NCBI GenBank assembly: GCA_937123825.1
Contig: CAKZKQ010000049.1
Location: 1 to 36,098, forward strand
Reading direction: 5' to 3'
Length of the DNA: 36,098 nt
Origin: an uncultured Pseudomonadota bacterium
GTDB taxonomy: Bacteria; Myxococcota_A; Bradymonadia; Bradymonadales; GCA-2716585
Positions 7,679 to 14,482 of the stretch are shown here, piece after piece. Below the pieces are notes generated by a model. It was not told where the DNA came from. It saw nothing but the letters and a program-made list of their open reading frames with translations, and ran no database searches. The first letter of the stretch is position 1. Each line of letters starts with the position of its first letter. The position numbers and the translations under genes are program-made.

Positions 7679-9664
7679 TCAGGGCACGCTGAGCTTGTGG
7701 GCGGCCTCCAACTGCTCAAGCAACTCCCCGGCAGCCTCGATCACCGCCTCAAGGACCTCTCGGGTTTGTTGGAGGTTCTGTGACCAACGCGCCTGGGACC
7801 CTTCGGGCAGCGACGCCTTGGAGTGCTGATCCATCAGGTCGTTGAGTGTCGCCTGAACGCAGCTCTCCACAAGCGGGCTGTCGTAGCTGCCCTCAATGAC
7901 CCGCGCTTCGAGCCCTTCGAGCCGCTCCAGCGCCTTTTCAAAGCCTCGGTGCCCATGGCCTTGCGTGCGCAGCACCCCTTCAGCCCGAACGACCGCGCGC
8001 TGGGCGTTGCGGGCGTTGTCCACCAGACGACGACAGTCCGCCACCGCCTCGGCCAGTCCCTGTGACCAGCGCCCGGGCCCCGGCCTGGGCGCGTCCACGT
8101 GCAGCGCGTTGATCTCGGCGTGGAAGTCGCGCCCTTGACGGCCCCCAATGTGCTCGTCGATCACCTGCGCCAGCGGCAGATGCTCAAAGTTGTCGATGTG
8201 GGCGCCGCCCTCGGTGGCGTTGATCAATCGCACGTCGCGCTCGCCCTTGATGTGCGCGGCGGCCTCCTGAAACCAGACCCGAAAGAGCTCAAAGTCCATG
8301 GAGGTCCACACCTGCCCCTGCCCAGACCAGGCTTTGACCGGCAAGAGATCGCGCTCGGCCTGAAAGGTCGCCAGCGACCCCACCGTCTGCGAATCATCCA
8401 GGATTTGTTGCTTGATCCCCGTCGGGTCCACCAGACGGCCGCACTCTCCTTCGGTCTCCATGCGGATGTCCTCAAAGATCGTCCCCGAGGCATAGGCCTG
8501 CCCACCAGTGTACGCCAGATCCTGGCCGATCAAGGCAATGGGGTGACAGCCCAGCAGGTTGGCGCAGGAGAAGGCCGCGTTGGCGATCGAGCCTCCCGAG
8601 GGGAGCCCTCGGACCTGGGCCTGATCAAGGACCTTCATGGCAAAGGACATGTGGCTGTAGCTGCACGCCAGAAACCCAAACTTGCGCGCCGCAGGCAGGT
8701 CGTAGAGCCTGGGGTGGCAAGCCCGGTCGAGGACCAACGTGGTGCGCGCCAACGCCTCCTCCTGCCCCACAAAGTGGGACGACACGTCCAGACTCTCCAG
8801 GCTCAACACCAGATGAGGGGTGATCCCTTTGGCCAAAAGCGCCTTGAAGCTGGTGTTGACGCAGATGATCAGCGCCTTGTCGGCGATCTTCGCAAGCTGC
8901 TCCACGTTGCGATCCAGGCTGGGACCGGCGGCCACCACCACGGCAGGCACCCCCGCAAAGGCGCCCTCCATGGAAAAAATAGAGGGGTGCTCCGTGGACC
9001 GCCCCAGGTTGCGCAAGAGGTTGTCGACCCACTTTCGGGCGCGGACGCTGGCGGTGTTGCGGTTGATGGCCGCCAGGACCATGCCCGACTCCAACGCCCT
9101 TGGCAGCTCGCGCAGCGTCTCGATGTAGGCCCGCTGGCTGGCCGGCGGGCAGACCACCAACGCGCGCCCGCCACCGGGGCGAAAGACATGGGCGACGTGC
9201 ATCTGCAGCGACTGCGCCGAGGTAAAGAACTGCACGCGGCGCTCGTCCAACGACCACAAACGGCGCTCGCGCCTCAGCACACCAAGCAAGACCGTGGGAT
9301 CGGGCTCCAAGACCGCCACCTGAGCGTCGATGGCTCGGGCCAGCTTGCACACCTCCAGCGGCAACGCGCCGCCGCCGCAGCCCACCACCACCAAAAGCTG
9401 AACCCCCTGCACATCGAGCGACTCCACCAGCGTCCTGGCCTGACGGCCGGGCGCGTAAGACGACGCCAGCGTCACCCCCTGGCGCCGAACGCCCCAACCG
9501 CCCGCGCGCGCAGGCGAAAAACTCACCTCGGCCTGAGCCTCTCCGGGTGCCTCCAGGATGGTCCGGCGCCCCGAGTCTTTGAACATCAAGGTCTCCAACA
9601 CCGGCTTCAGCTCTGCGTCGGTGGCCAACGCCATCGACTGCTCTGCACTCTGTGCACCGATCAC
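7679..9664 (-). CDS. DUF115 / Maf-like protein (6-hydroxymethylpterin pyrophosphokinase MptE-like fold)
   Basis: This 661-aa protein matches the layout of the motility-associated Maf/DUF115 family. An N-terminal Rossmann-like part has VVVGCGGGALPLEVCKLA (92-109) and AVLEPDPTVL. The DUF115 core has VPAVVVAAGPSLDRNVEQL (239-257), then ICVNTSFKALLAKGITPHLVLSLE (267-290) and, later, ALIGQDLAYTGGQAYA. Maf proteins are implicated in transferring nonulosonic acids to flagellin, but no flagellar or sugar-synthesis genes are nearby, so the acceptor here is open. The C-terminus, about 130 residues, looks helical. Start GTG 9664 has GGAGGTGA ending 3 nt upstream; ATG 9634 is the alternative. Confidence 0.82.
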   Translation of the reverse strand: MIGAQSAEQSMALATDAELKPVLETLMFKDSGRRTILEAPGEAQAEVSFSPARAGGWGVRRQGVTLASSYAPGRQARTLVESLDVQGVQLLVVVGCGGGALPLEVCKLARAIDAQVAVLEPDPTVLLGVLRRERRLWSLDERRVQFFTSAQSLQMHVAHVFRPGGGRALVVCPPASQRAYIETLRELPRALESGMVLAAINRNTASVRARKWVDNLLRNLGRSTEHPSIFSMEGAFAGVPAVVVAAGPSLDRNVEQLAKIADKALIICVNTSFKALLAKGITPHLVLSLESLDVSSHFVGQEEALARTTLVLDRACHPRLYDLPAARKFGFLACSYSHMSFAMKVLDQAQVRGLPSGGSIANAAFSCANLLGCHPIALIGQDLAYTGGQAYASGTIFEDIRMETEGECGRLVDPTGIKQQILDDSQTVGSLATFQAERDLLPVKAWSGQGQVWTSMDFELFRVWFQEAAAHIKGERDVRLINATEGGAHIDNFEHLPLAQVIDEHIGGRQGRDFHAEINALHVDAPRPGPGRWSQGLAEAVADCRRLVDNARNAQRAVVRAEGVLRTQGHGHRGFEKALERLEGLEARVIEGSYDSPLVESCVQATLNDLMDQHSKASLPEGSQARWSQNLQQTREVLEAVIEAAGELLEQLEAAHKLSVP

Positions 9665-10128
9665 AACTCACCTCCGCGCCCCAGGTCGTCCATAAGCCTC
9701 ACACAACACGACCCACATCGGCGCTCGGCGCCCAAAGCGTAAAAGAGACCTCCTGCGGTCGCTGGAACTTGCCGCAAGAGGCCGATGTATGAGAAGCCTT
9801 GCGGTCCACGGCGAATTGGCTCGTCGTGGGCAGGCTCTAAGTGGCCCGTGTTCGCTCGGAGCGCTCAAAGCGCGCACGAACACAACCCAGGCTGCGGGTC
9901 GACCGCCCGACGCTTCAGGGGAGCGCACAAGCGCCCCCCGCAACAGAGCCTCTGAATGCTTTAGATGGATAATGGCCAGAGCGCGCGGTGGCCCACTTTG
10001 AGGTCAGCGACGCGCACAAGAGGGCTTTAAAGTCCTCCCTGGGCAGCTCGGGGTTGGCCAAACACCAACCCACCACCCAAACTCTGGTTTGAAAGGGGCA
10101 CGACGCCCCAAAGCTGTATCAAATTATC
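9665..10128. other. 464-bp divergent intergenic region with a hairpin
   Basis: This region separates the minus-strand DUF115 gene from the plus-strand DUF72 gene and should hold both promoters, but I find no clean -35/-10 pair. The main structure is an inverted repeat, GTGTTCG (9848-9854) with CGAACAC (9877-9883), enclosing GCGCT-CAA-AGCGC (9861-9873). No T-run follows on either side, so it looks like an operator or RNA structure, not a terminator. Open frames here lack a start signal and family resemblance. Confidence 0.5.
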
Positions 10129-10821
10129 ATGACCCATATTTTTATTGGTTGCGACAAGATCTTTGGCCAGCGCAATGCCTACTTCAAGCGGCTGAGCGCA
10201 CTGGAGTTGACCGCCACCGCAGAGCAGAAGCTGACGCCTGCCAGGCTGGATCAATACCGCACGGAGTCTCCCAAGGGGTTTGCCTTTGTGATGCACGCCG
10301 CCGCGCAGTTGACCGCAGCGGACCCGGTCCACGGCGTGTTGGCCAACAATGACAAGCTCAAGGCCTCCTGGGAGGCCACCATGGAGATGGCCCGCAAGTT
10401 GAGCCCGAAGATGATCTTGATGCGCACGCCGATGGCGTTTGCGCCCGGTCAAGAGAGCATCGAGCGCTTGGAGTCGTTTGCCAGTCAGTTGGCGGTGCAG
10501 GCCAAAGAGGTCAAGGCCCAGGTGGCCTGGGAGCCCCACGGCCTGTGGCAGCAGGAGCAGTTTGTGCCGTTGGCCCGCAAGCTGGGCATGGTCCCGGTCT
10601 TTGATCCCTTTGTGGAGACGGACTTGAAACCGGGGCGCGGCACGGCGCTCTTTGCGCTCTACAACCGGCGCGGCCTGCGGGCGACCTTCAACGACTTTGA
10701 CATGGAAGATTTGATGGATCACTGCGCGCCCTACCAGCGCGCCATCGTCATCTTCCGGGGCACGCGGCGCTTCCGCGATGCGCGCCTGGCCTACACCGTC
10801 TGGCAGGCCTCTCGCGAATGA
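10129..10821 (+). CDS. DUF72 (YecE-like) TIM-barrel protein
   Basis: This 230-aa protein is a compact DUF72 member. The N-terminal strand HIFIGCDKIFGQRNAYFKRL carries the place where family members have the G-T/C-W...Y pattern. It is followed by P.GFAFVMHA, FASQLAVQAKEVKAQVAWEPHG (matching the family's ExR/WEPR strand) and AIVIFRGTRRFRDAR at the end. DUF72 proteins adopt a TIM-barrel fold and have no agreed function. At 230 aa it is at the short end for the family. ATG 10129 has no obvious Shine-Dalgarno and follows an AT-rich stretch, so a leaderless message is possible. Confidence 0.82.
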   Translation: MTHIFIGCDKIFGQRNAYFKRLSALELTATAEQKLTPARLDQYRTESPKGFAFVMHAAAQLTAADPVHGVLANNDKLKASWEATMEMARKLSPKMILMRTPMAFAPGQESIERLESFASQLAVQAKEVKAQVAWEPHGLWQQEQFVPLARKLGMVPVFDPFVETDLKPGRGTALFALYNRRGLRATFNDFDMEDLMDHCAPYQRAIVIFRGTRRFRDARLAYTVWQASRE

Positions 10822-10839
10822 ATCGCAGTCAGGCGACAC

Positions 10840-10884
10840 AAAAAGACCCGCCGCGCACCGCGTTGACGCGGCGCAGGACGGGTC
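10840..10884 (-). terminator. Intrinsic terminator for the beta-barrel gene (minus strand)
   Basis: GACCCG (10845-10850) pairs with CGGGTC (10879-10884), with further GCCGCG/CGCGGC pairing inside. On the minus strand the hairpin is followed by five Ts (10844-10840). It lies 22 bp beyond the stop of the beta-barrel gene, between two convergent genes. The plus-strand DUF72 gene may use the same stem without a T-run. Confidence 0.75.
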
Positions 10885-10906
10885 ACGAGCCGCGCTCTTC
10901 CAAAGC

Positions 10907-11860
10907 CTAGAAATACACAGTCATGGTGCCCATCGCGGTCCAGGTGGACTCGGTGCGACCCAGGTCCCCGTCGGGGGCGTCAAAGAAGAAGCCGTGGTAG
11001 AGGTAGCGCCCGCCGATGGCCAGCGCCCGGCTCAGGCGCAGGTCCAGGCCACCGCCAAGGTTGACGGCGGTGTGGAACGGCTCTTCGGGGGAGGTCCCCA
11101 CGGAGAAGTAGCCAAGGCCAACCTGACCGTAAGGCTCCAGGACACCGCTGCCGGGCAGGAAGATGCGCGCGTCGGCAGAGAACCCACCAAAAGACAGGTT
11201 CTGGCTCAACTCCCCTTCGACCTCTTCGATGGGCTGGGCGGCGCCCAGAAGCCCCAACTCCAGCGCAAAGCGGCCCTGACGCATGCCCAGCGAGAAGCCA
11301 AGGCTGGTGCCGCCGCTTGAGGCGACGTCATTGTCGATGCTGGCCACACCCAGCCCCAGACCAAAGTAGGGGCCGTCGCGGCGGTCGCGGCCCAGGGCGT
11401 AGACCTCGGGCTCGGGGTCGTGGTGGCGCGCGCTGGAGCGCGTGTAGTGGTTGTGGTGGTGTCCGTGGCCGCCGTGGTAGACCACGGTGGTGTGGTTGCT
11501 GCCCACGGGGCGGCGCGTGACGCGTGTGCGACGGGTCCGCGTGCGTGTACGGCGCGTGCGGGTACGGCGCTCACGCACGACGCGCTTGCGGGTGGTTCTT
11601 TTGCGCACGACGGCTTTGTCGCCGGTGGCCTTTTTGCGGGCCTTTTTGGTGGTCTTTTTGACCGCCTTTTTGCGGGTGACGCTCTTCTTTTTGGCGCTCT
11701 TGCGGGCCGATTTGAGCGAAGATTTGTTTTGGGCCTGGGCGGTGGAGGGCGCCGTTGCCATCAACGGCAGGATCAGCGCCAGCGCAAGCAGCGCGACCCC
11801 AAGAGGGCCAAGCGCGCCGCGTCGCCAGGTCGAGATGCTCGGATGGTTGTATGAGTTCAT
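10907..11860 (-). CDS. Outer-membrane beta-barrel protein with polycationic N-terminal domain
   Basis: This 317-aa protein starts with a signal peptide (about 1-43, hydrophobic core PLGVALLALALILPLMA, cleavage near AQAQ). Residues about 46-118 are dominated by Lys and Arg with Thr (runs such as KKAVKKTTKKARKKATG and RRTRTRRTRTRTRRTR), and a His-rich stretch follows (HGGHGHHHNH, 129-138). From about 165 alternating hydrophobic strands begin (YFGLGLGVASID), ending in TMTVYF with a C-terminal Phe, the usual signal for outer-membrane insertion. The barrel half resembles OmpA/OprF-like or opacity-type eight-stranded proteins. The basic half resembles histone H1 tails and would lie in the periplasm or outside. 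ATG 11860 fits the signal peptide. Confidence 0.85.
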   Translation of the reverse strand: MNSYNHPSISTWRRGALGPLGVALLALALILPLMATAPSTAQAQNKSSLKSARKSAKKKSVTRKKAVKKTTKKARKKATGDKAVVRKRTTRKRVVRERRTRTRRTRTRTRRTRVTRRPVGSNHTTVVYHGGHGHHHNHYTRSSARHHDPEPEVYALGRDRRDGPYFGLGLGVASIDNDVASSGGTSLGFSLGMRQGRFALELGLLGAAQPIEEVEGELSQNLSFGGFSADARIFLPGSGVLEPYGQVGLGYFSVGTSPEEPFHTAVNLGGGLDLRLSRALAIGGRYLYHGFFFDAPDGDLGRTESTWTAMGTMTVYF

Positions 11861-11956
11861 GGGGTCGCGTTCTCCAGTTCCGTCTTGGGCGGCGTGCCAG
11901 CCGGCGAGTTTGGATCTGACGCTGGCTGCCGCGTCTTTCGGACCATGTTGACGGGA

Positions 11957-12982
11957 CTACCCGGGAGGATATTCACTGGCCTGCAGTTTCTCGATCACGC
12001 GCCCCAATGTGGACAGGCGGCGCAAGACCGCGCGGGCCCCTGCTTTGCTCAGCCGTTTGTGATCCTGGCGCAGCCTGGCCATGCCAATGGCCTGGACCCC
12101 CTGTTGACAGGCGGCGGCCATGAAGTCGGTGCGGTTGCCCACCGCAAAGGTCTGCTCGGCGGGCCAGGGCTCGGCGACGGCTTGTGTCGCCTGGCGCAGC
12201 GCCTCCCGAAGGGTCCACCCATCCCCCTGTGCGCCAGGCCCGGCTTGCGGGGCGTCATCGGCGGTGATGCAGGCCTCAAAGAGCGAGGCGATCCCCAACC
12301 GCTCCAGCGTCCAGTGGACCATGGCGTGTGGACGCGGGGATGCGAGCACGAGGTGGGACTGGAGGGCCAGCTTCTCAATGTCTTCGAGCGACACCAGGGG
12401 CCGTTCTTGATGGAAGGTGCCGGGCATGTCGGTGGCAAAGCGCACAGGGGCGTGCAAGCTCTCAAAGCGCGCCGAGCCGAGGTAGGCCTCGTAAAAACAT
12501 TGGCCGATGACGTTGGCCTCAAAACCCCCGGCGCTGGGGGTGCGCTGGCGCAAAATGTACCCGGCGATGGTGTCCCGGCGCAGCGCCGACAACATCCCGT
12601 CATACCCGCCGCCGCGCTCCAAGCTCGCCTCAAGCAACGAGTCCATGGGGCGCTCGCTGTGGGCCAGCAGCTCGCCGTAGCGCAGTCCCAACGGGCGAAA
12701 GGCGCGTTGGACCTCTTCGGCGCGGCTGACCCTGGCAGGTTTGGGGCGCAGCGTGGGGCCAAGGCAGGACATGAACCAGAGCACGAGTCCTGCGGTCAGG
12801 TCCTGAAAGTCGTCAAACCCTCCCTGGTACCACATCTGATCGGCGTGGGTGACGTTGACGAGCCTGCGCCCATCATCCACACAACAGACTCGCTCCAGAT
12901 AGAGCCCCGCCGCCAGCGCCGCAGCCTCACGGCGCGCCTCGGTCCCCACCAGAACTTCATCCAACTCCAGGATCAAGAGCAT
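11957..12982 (-). CDS. HAD-superfamily-like protein with altered catalytic motifs
   Basis: This 341-aa protein resembles the HAD subfamily related to TIGR01548. The order is: motif I LLILELDEVLVGT (2-14), GGFDDFQDLT (54-63), QCFYEAYLG (161-169), motif II VLASPRP (212-218), then a motif IV region FAVGNRTDFMAAA (279-291). Active HAD phosphatases use D-x-D-G in motif I and GD(x3)D in motif IV. Here the nucleophile Asp position is Glu6 (ELDE), the motif IV Asp is Asn (GNRTD), and the usual KPxP lysine region reads QAGPGAQG. Loss of the nucleophile suggests a non-catalytic relative. I chose ATG 12982 because AGGAGGG lies just upstream and motif I then sits at the N-terminus, as usual. Confidence 0.75.
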   Translation of the reverse strand: MLLILELDEVLVGTEARREAAALAAGLYLERVCCVDDGRRLVNVTHADQMWYQGGFDDFQDLTAGLVLWFMSCLGPTLRPKPARVSRAEEVQRAFRPLGLRYGELLAHSERPMDSLLEASLERGGGYDGMLSALRRDTIAGYILRQRTPSAGGFEANVIGQCFYEAYLGSARFESLHAPVRFATDMPGTFHQERPLVSLEDIEKLALQSHLVLASPRPHAMVHWTLERLGIASLFEACITADDAPQAGPGAQGDGWTLREALRQATQAVAEPWPAEQTFAVGNRTDFMAAACQQGVQAIGMARLRQDHKRLSKAGARAVLRRLSTLGRVIEKLQASEYPPG

Positions 12983-13083
12983 CGCAGCCCTCCTGCCCCA
13001 ACACATTCGCCCGGACCCACCACAGCCAGGACATGGCCATGGTTGTGGTGATGGCGCATGTGGGTGTGAGGGTTTGGTAAGAA

Positions 13084-13117
13084 ACAAAAACGGAGCCCTA
13101 TTCTACGCCACAGCTCC
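13084..13117 (-). terminator. Weak terminator-like hairpin after the small minus-strand gene
   Basis: On the minus strand GGAGC (13117-13113) pairs with GCTCC (13096-13092) over a 16-nt loop, followed by GTTTTTGTTTC. The stem is short and overlaps the stop codon of the small gene (13103-13105), but the T-rich tail supports a transcript end here. Confidence 0.4.
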
Positions 13118-13600
13118 CACAGGGGACAATGGCTTGCCCCATACCCGCAAGGCCATCATCCGACCATCAAGGGGCGCTTGGGCGCCGACCATGAGCACCA
13201 ACCACGGCCTGGATGGTGTGGCGATGGCGAGTTGGACCAGGCGATGGATCTGCCCGGCGTGGTGGTGCCGCTGGGCTGGCAGCACGAGCACCAGGAGATC
13301 AAAGGCGCCATGTGCGCCCGCCTGCGCAGCCATCGGCCAGAGGGCGCGGGGTGAATCGGGGCATAGGACATGGGTGTTGGTGCGGGTGAAGCGCGGCGTG
13401 ATCTTCTCGGGGTCGAAGATGGCCATTGAGCCCCCGTGGCAGGCCGACAAGACATCGGGCACAGAGGCGACGTGGCGCACAGCCGCAAAGTGCACCGTGC
13501 CGGGCTGGAGTGCGCGACCCTCCCACATGACCGGGGTGGGCGCTTTTGCTTGCCGTTGCCCGCTCCAAAACCTTCGCCACCACAAGCGCTTCATGTGCAT
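13103..13600 (-). CDS. Small uncharacterised protein
   Basis: The product is 165 aa with no recognised family. It starts with basic and Trp-rich residues (MHMKRLWWRRFW), then a beta-rich stretch (PGTVHFAAVRHVASVPDV), a central segment IFDPEKITPRFTRTNTHVL, and two hydrophobic strands (FDLLVLVLP and RPWLVLMVGAQAP) that could form a Rossmann-like core. Codons in this frame have G/C-rich third positions, whereas the overlapping plus-strand frame reads as Trp/Arg/Pro-rich nonsense, so I accept this strand. Start ATG 13600 has a weak AAGAAAAGAG upstream; ATG 13594 is possible. It is followed by the HAD-like gene on the same strand, with a likely terminator between. Confidence 0.55.
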   Translation of the reverse strand: MHMKRLWWRRFWSGQRQAKAPTPVMWEGRALQPGTVHFAAVRHVASVPDVLSACHGGSMAIFDPEKITPRFTRTNTHVLCPDSPRALWPMAAQAGAHGAFDLLVLVLPAQRHHHAGQIHRLVQLAIATPSRPWLVLMVGAQAPLDGRMMALRVWGKPLSPVGAVA

Positions 13601-13883
13601 CTCTTTTCTTAAAGGGGATCCAACCACCCGCAGCCACCACAGCGCGATGTGTGCATGAGAGGTTGTCGGCCGCTGGCCCAAAAAGTTGCGCGCATTGAAG
13701 GGATTGCGATGTCGATGTGTGTGTGTGAGCGGTCACAAAGACGGGCTGAAGACCGATTGAGTCGGTGTTTGAGCGCATTTTTATGACGGCATGATGACAT
13801 CGCAGATTTGCGCCCCAGAGGGCTGCGTGTTATCCATTTTGGTAGGCGATCGCGCGTGTCCAAACAGCGTTGAGTGAGCACTG

Positions 13884-14438
13884 ATGACCAAAAACCAGGA
13901 CGCAGGCCCGCAAGGGTCAGTGCCTCCGGGAGAACAGAGGCGCTTTGAGATCCTGCTGTTGACAGAAGACGACAGGGTCATCGAGCGAATTCGACACCTG
14001 CTGGAACCCGGCGGTTACGCGGTGACGGTGCACCATCTGGGCCGTGCTGGTTTGGATGCGCTCGAAACGGGGGCGTTCCCGTTGTGCCTGGTGGATCAGG
14101 ACTTGATGGACATCTCGGGTTTTGAGGTGGTTGGGCAAGGCAAGGTGTTGTCGGAGAACACTGAGTTTGTGATGCTCTTTGAGTATCCCAACATCTCCAA
14201 AGCGCTGCTGGCGTTGTCGTACGGCGCGTTTGGTTATTTGACCAAGCCGCTCGACGATCTGGGGGCGTTGTTGACCAAGATCATCCTGGCCAGGGAGAAG
14301 ATCAGCGTCAATCTCCAGTTGCGCACGTTGACGCGCGAGTTCGAGGCCCGACGCCGCCAGGAGCTGGATGTCCTGCTCCCGCTGCACGAGGAAGAAGTGC
14401 CATCCTGGAACACACAGTTGGCAGAGGATCTCGGTTGA
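13884..14438 (+). CDS. Stand-alone response-regulator receiver domain protein
   Basis: The 184-aa product is a CheY-like receiver. Acidic residues D29/D30 follow strand 1 (ILLLTEDD). The phospho-acceptor is D71 in LCLVDQDL, followed by MDISGFE, and the conserved Lys is K121 in YLTKPLD. The Thr/Ser normally ending strand 4 is missing (VMLFEYP), so the phosphorylation switch may be altered. Residues about 130-184 are charged and helical (REFEARRRQELDVLLPLHEEEV), possibly a dimerising coiled coil, and there is no DNA-binding or enzymatic output domain. No histidine kinase lies in the window. The stop is 44 bp before the next gene's start, so the two are probably co-transcribed. Confidence 0.85.
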   Translation: MTKNQDAGPQGSVPPGEQRRFEILLLTEDDRVIERIRHLLEPGGYAVTVHHLGRAGLDALETGAFPLCLVDQDLMDISGFEVVGQGKVLSENTEFVMLFEYPNISKALLALSYGAFGYLTKPLDDLGALLTKIILAREKISVNLQLRTLTREFEARRRQELDVLLPLHEEEVPSWNTQLAEDLG

Positions 14439-14482
14439 GGCTGCCCCCACAAGGGCTTGTGAAGATGCAAGAGAGGCAACGG

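Noticed and set aside
8099..9742. 547-aa plus-strand open frame opposite the DUF115 gene
   Set aside because: It is rich in His, Arg, Gln and Gly, the usual sign of a reverse-frame shadow, whereas the minus strand carries diagnostic DUF115 motifs.
9848..9883. Hairpin in the divergent intergenic region as a terminator
   Set aside because: No T-run follows on either strand and both flanking genes point away from it, so termination makes no sense; listed only as structure.
11885..13051. 388-aa plus-strand open frame opposite the HAD-like gene
   Set aside because: No start signal and no motif. The minus frame has a Shine-Dalgarno and HAD fold markers.
13833..13843. CCATTTTGGTA, an 11-base match to the end of the hairpin element at 1838-2003
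   Set aside because: Only one arm's terminal bases are present, with no inverted partner within several hundred bases, so it is probably chance or at most a remnant.
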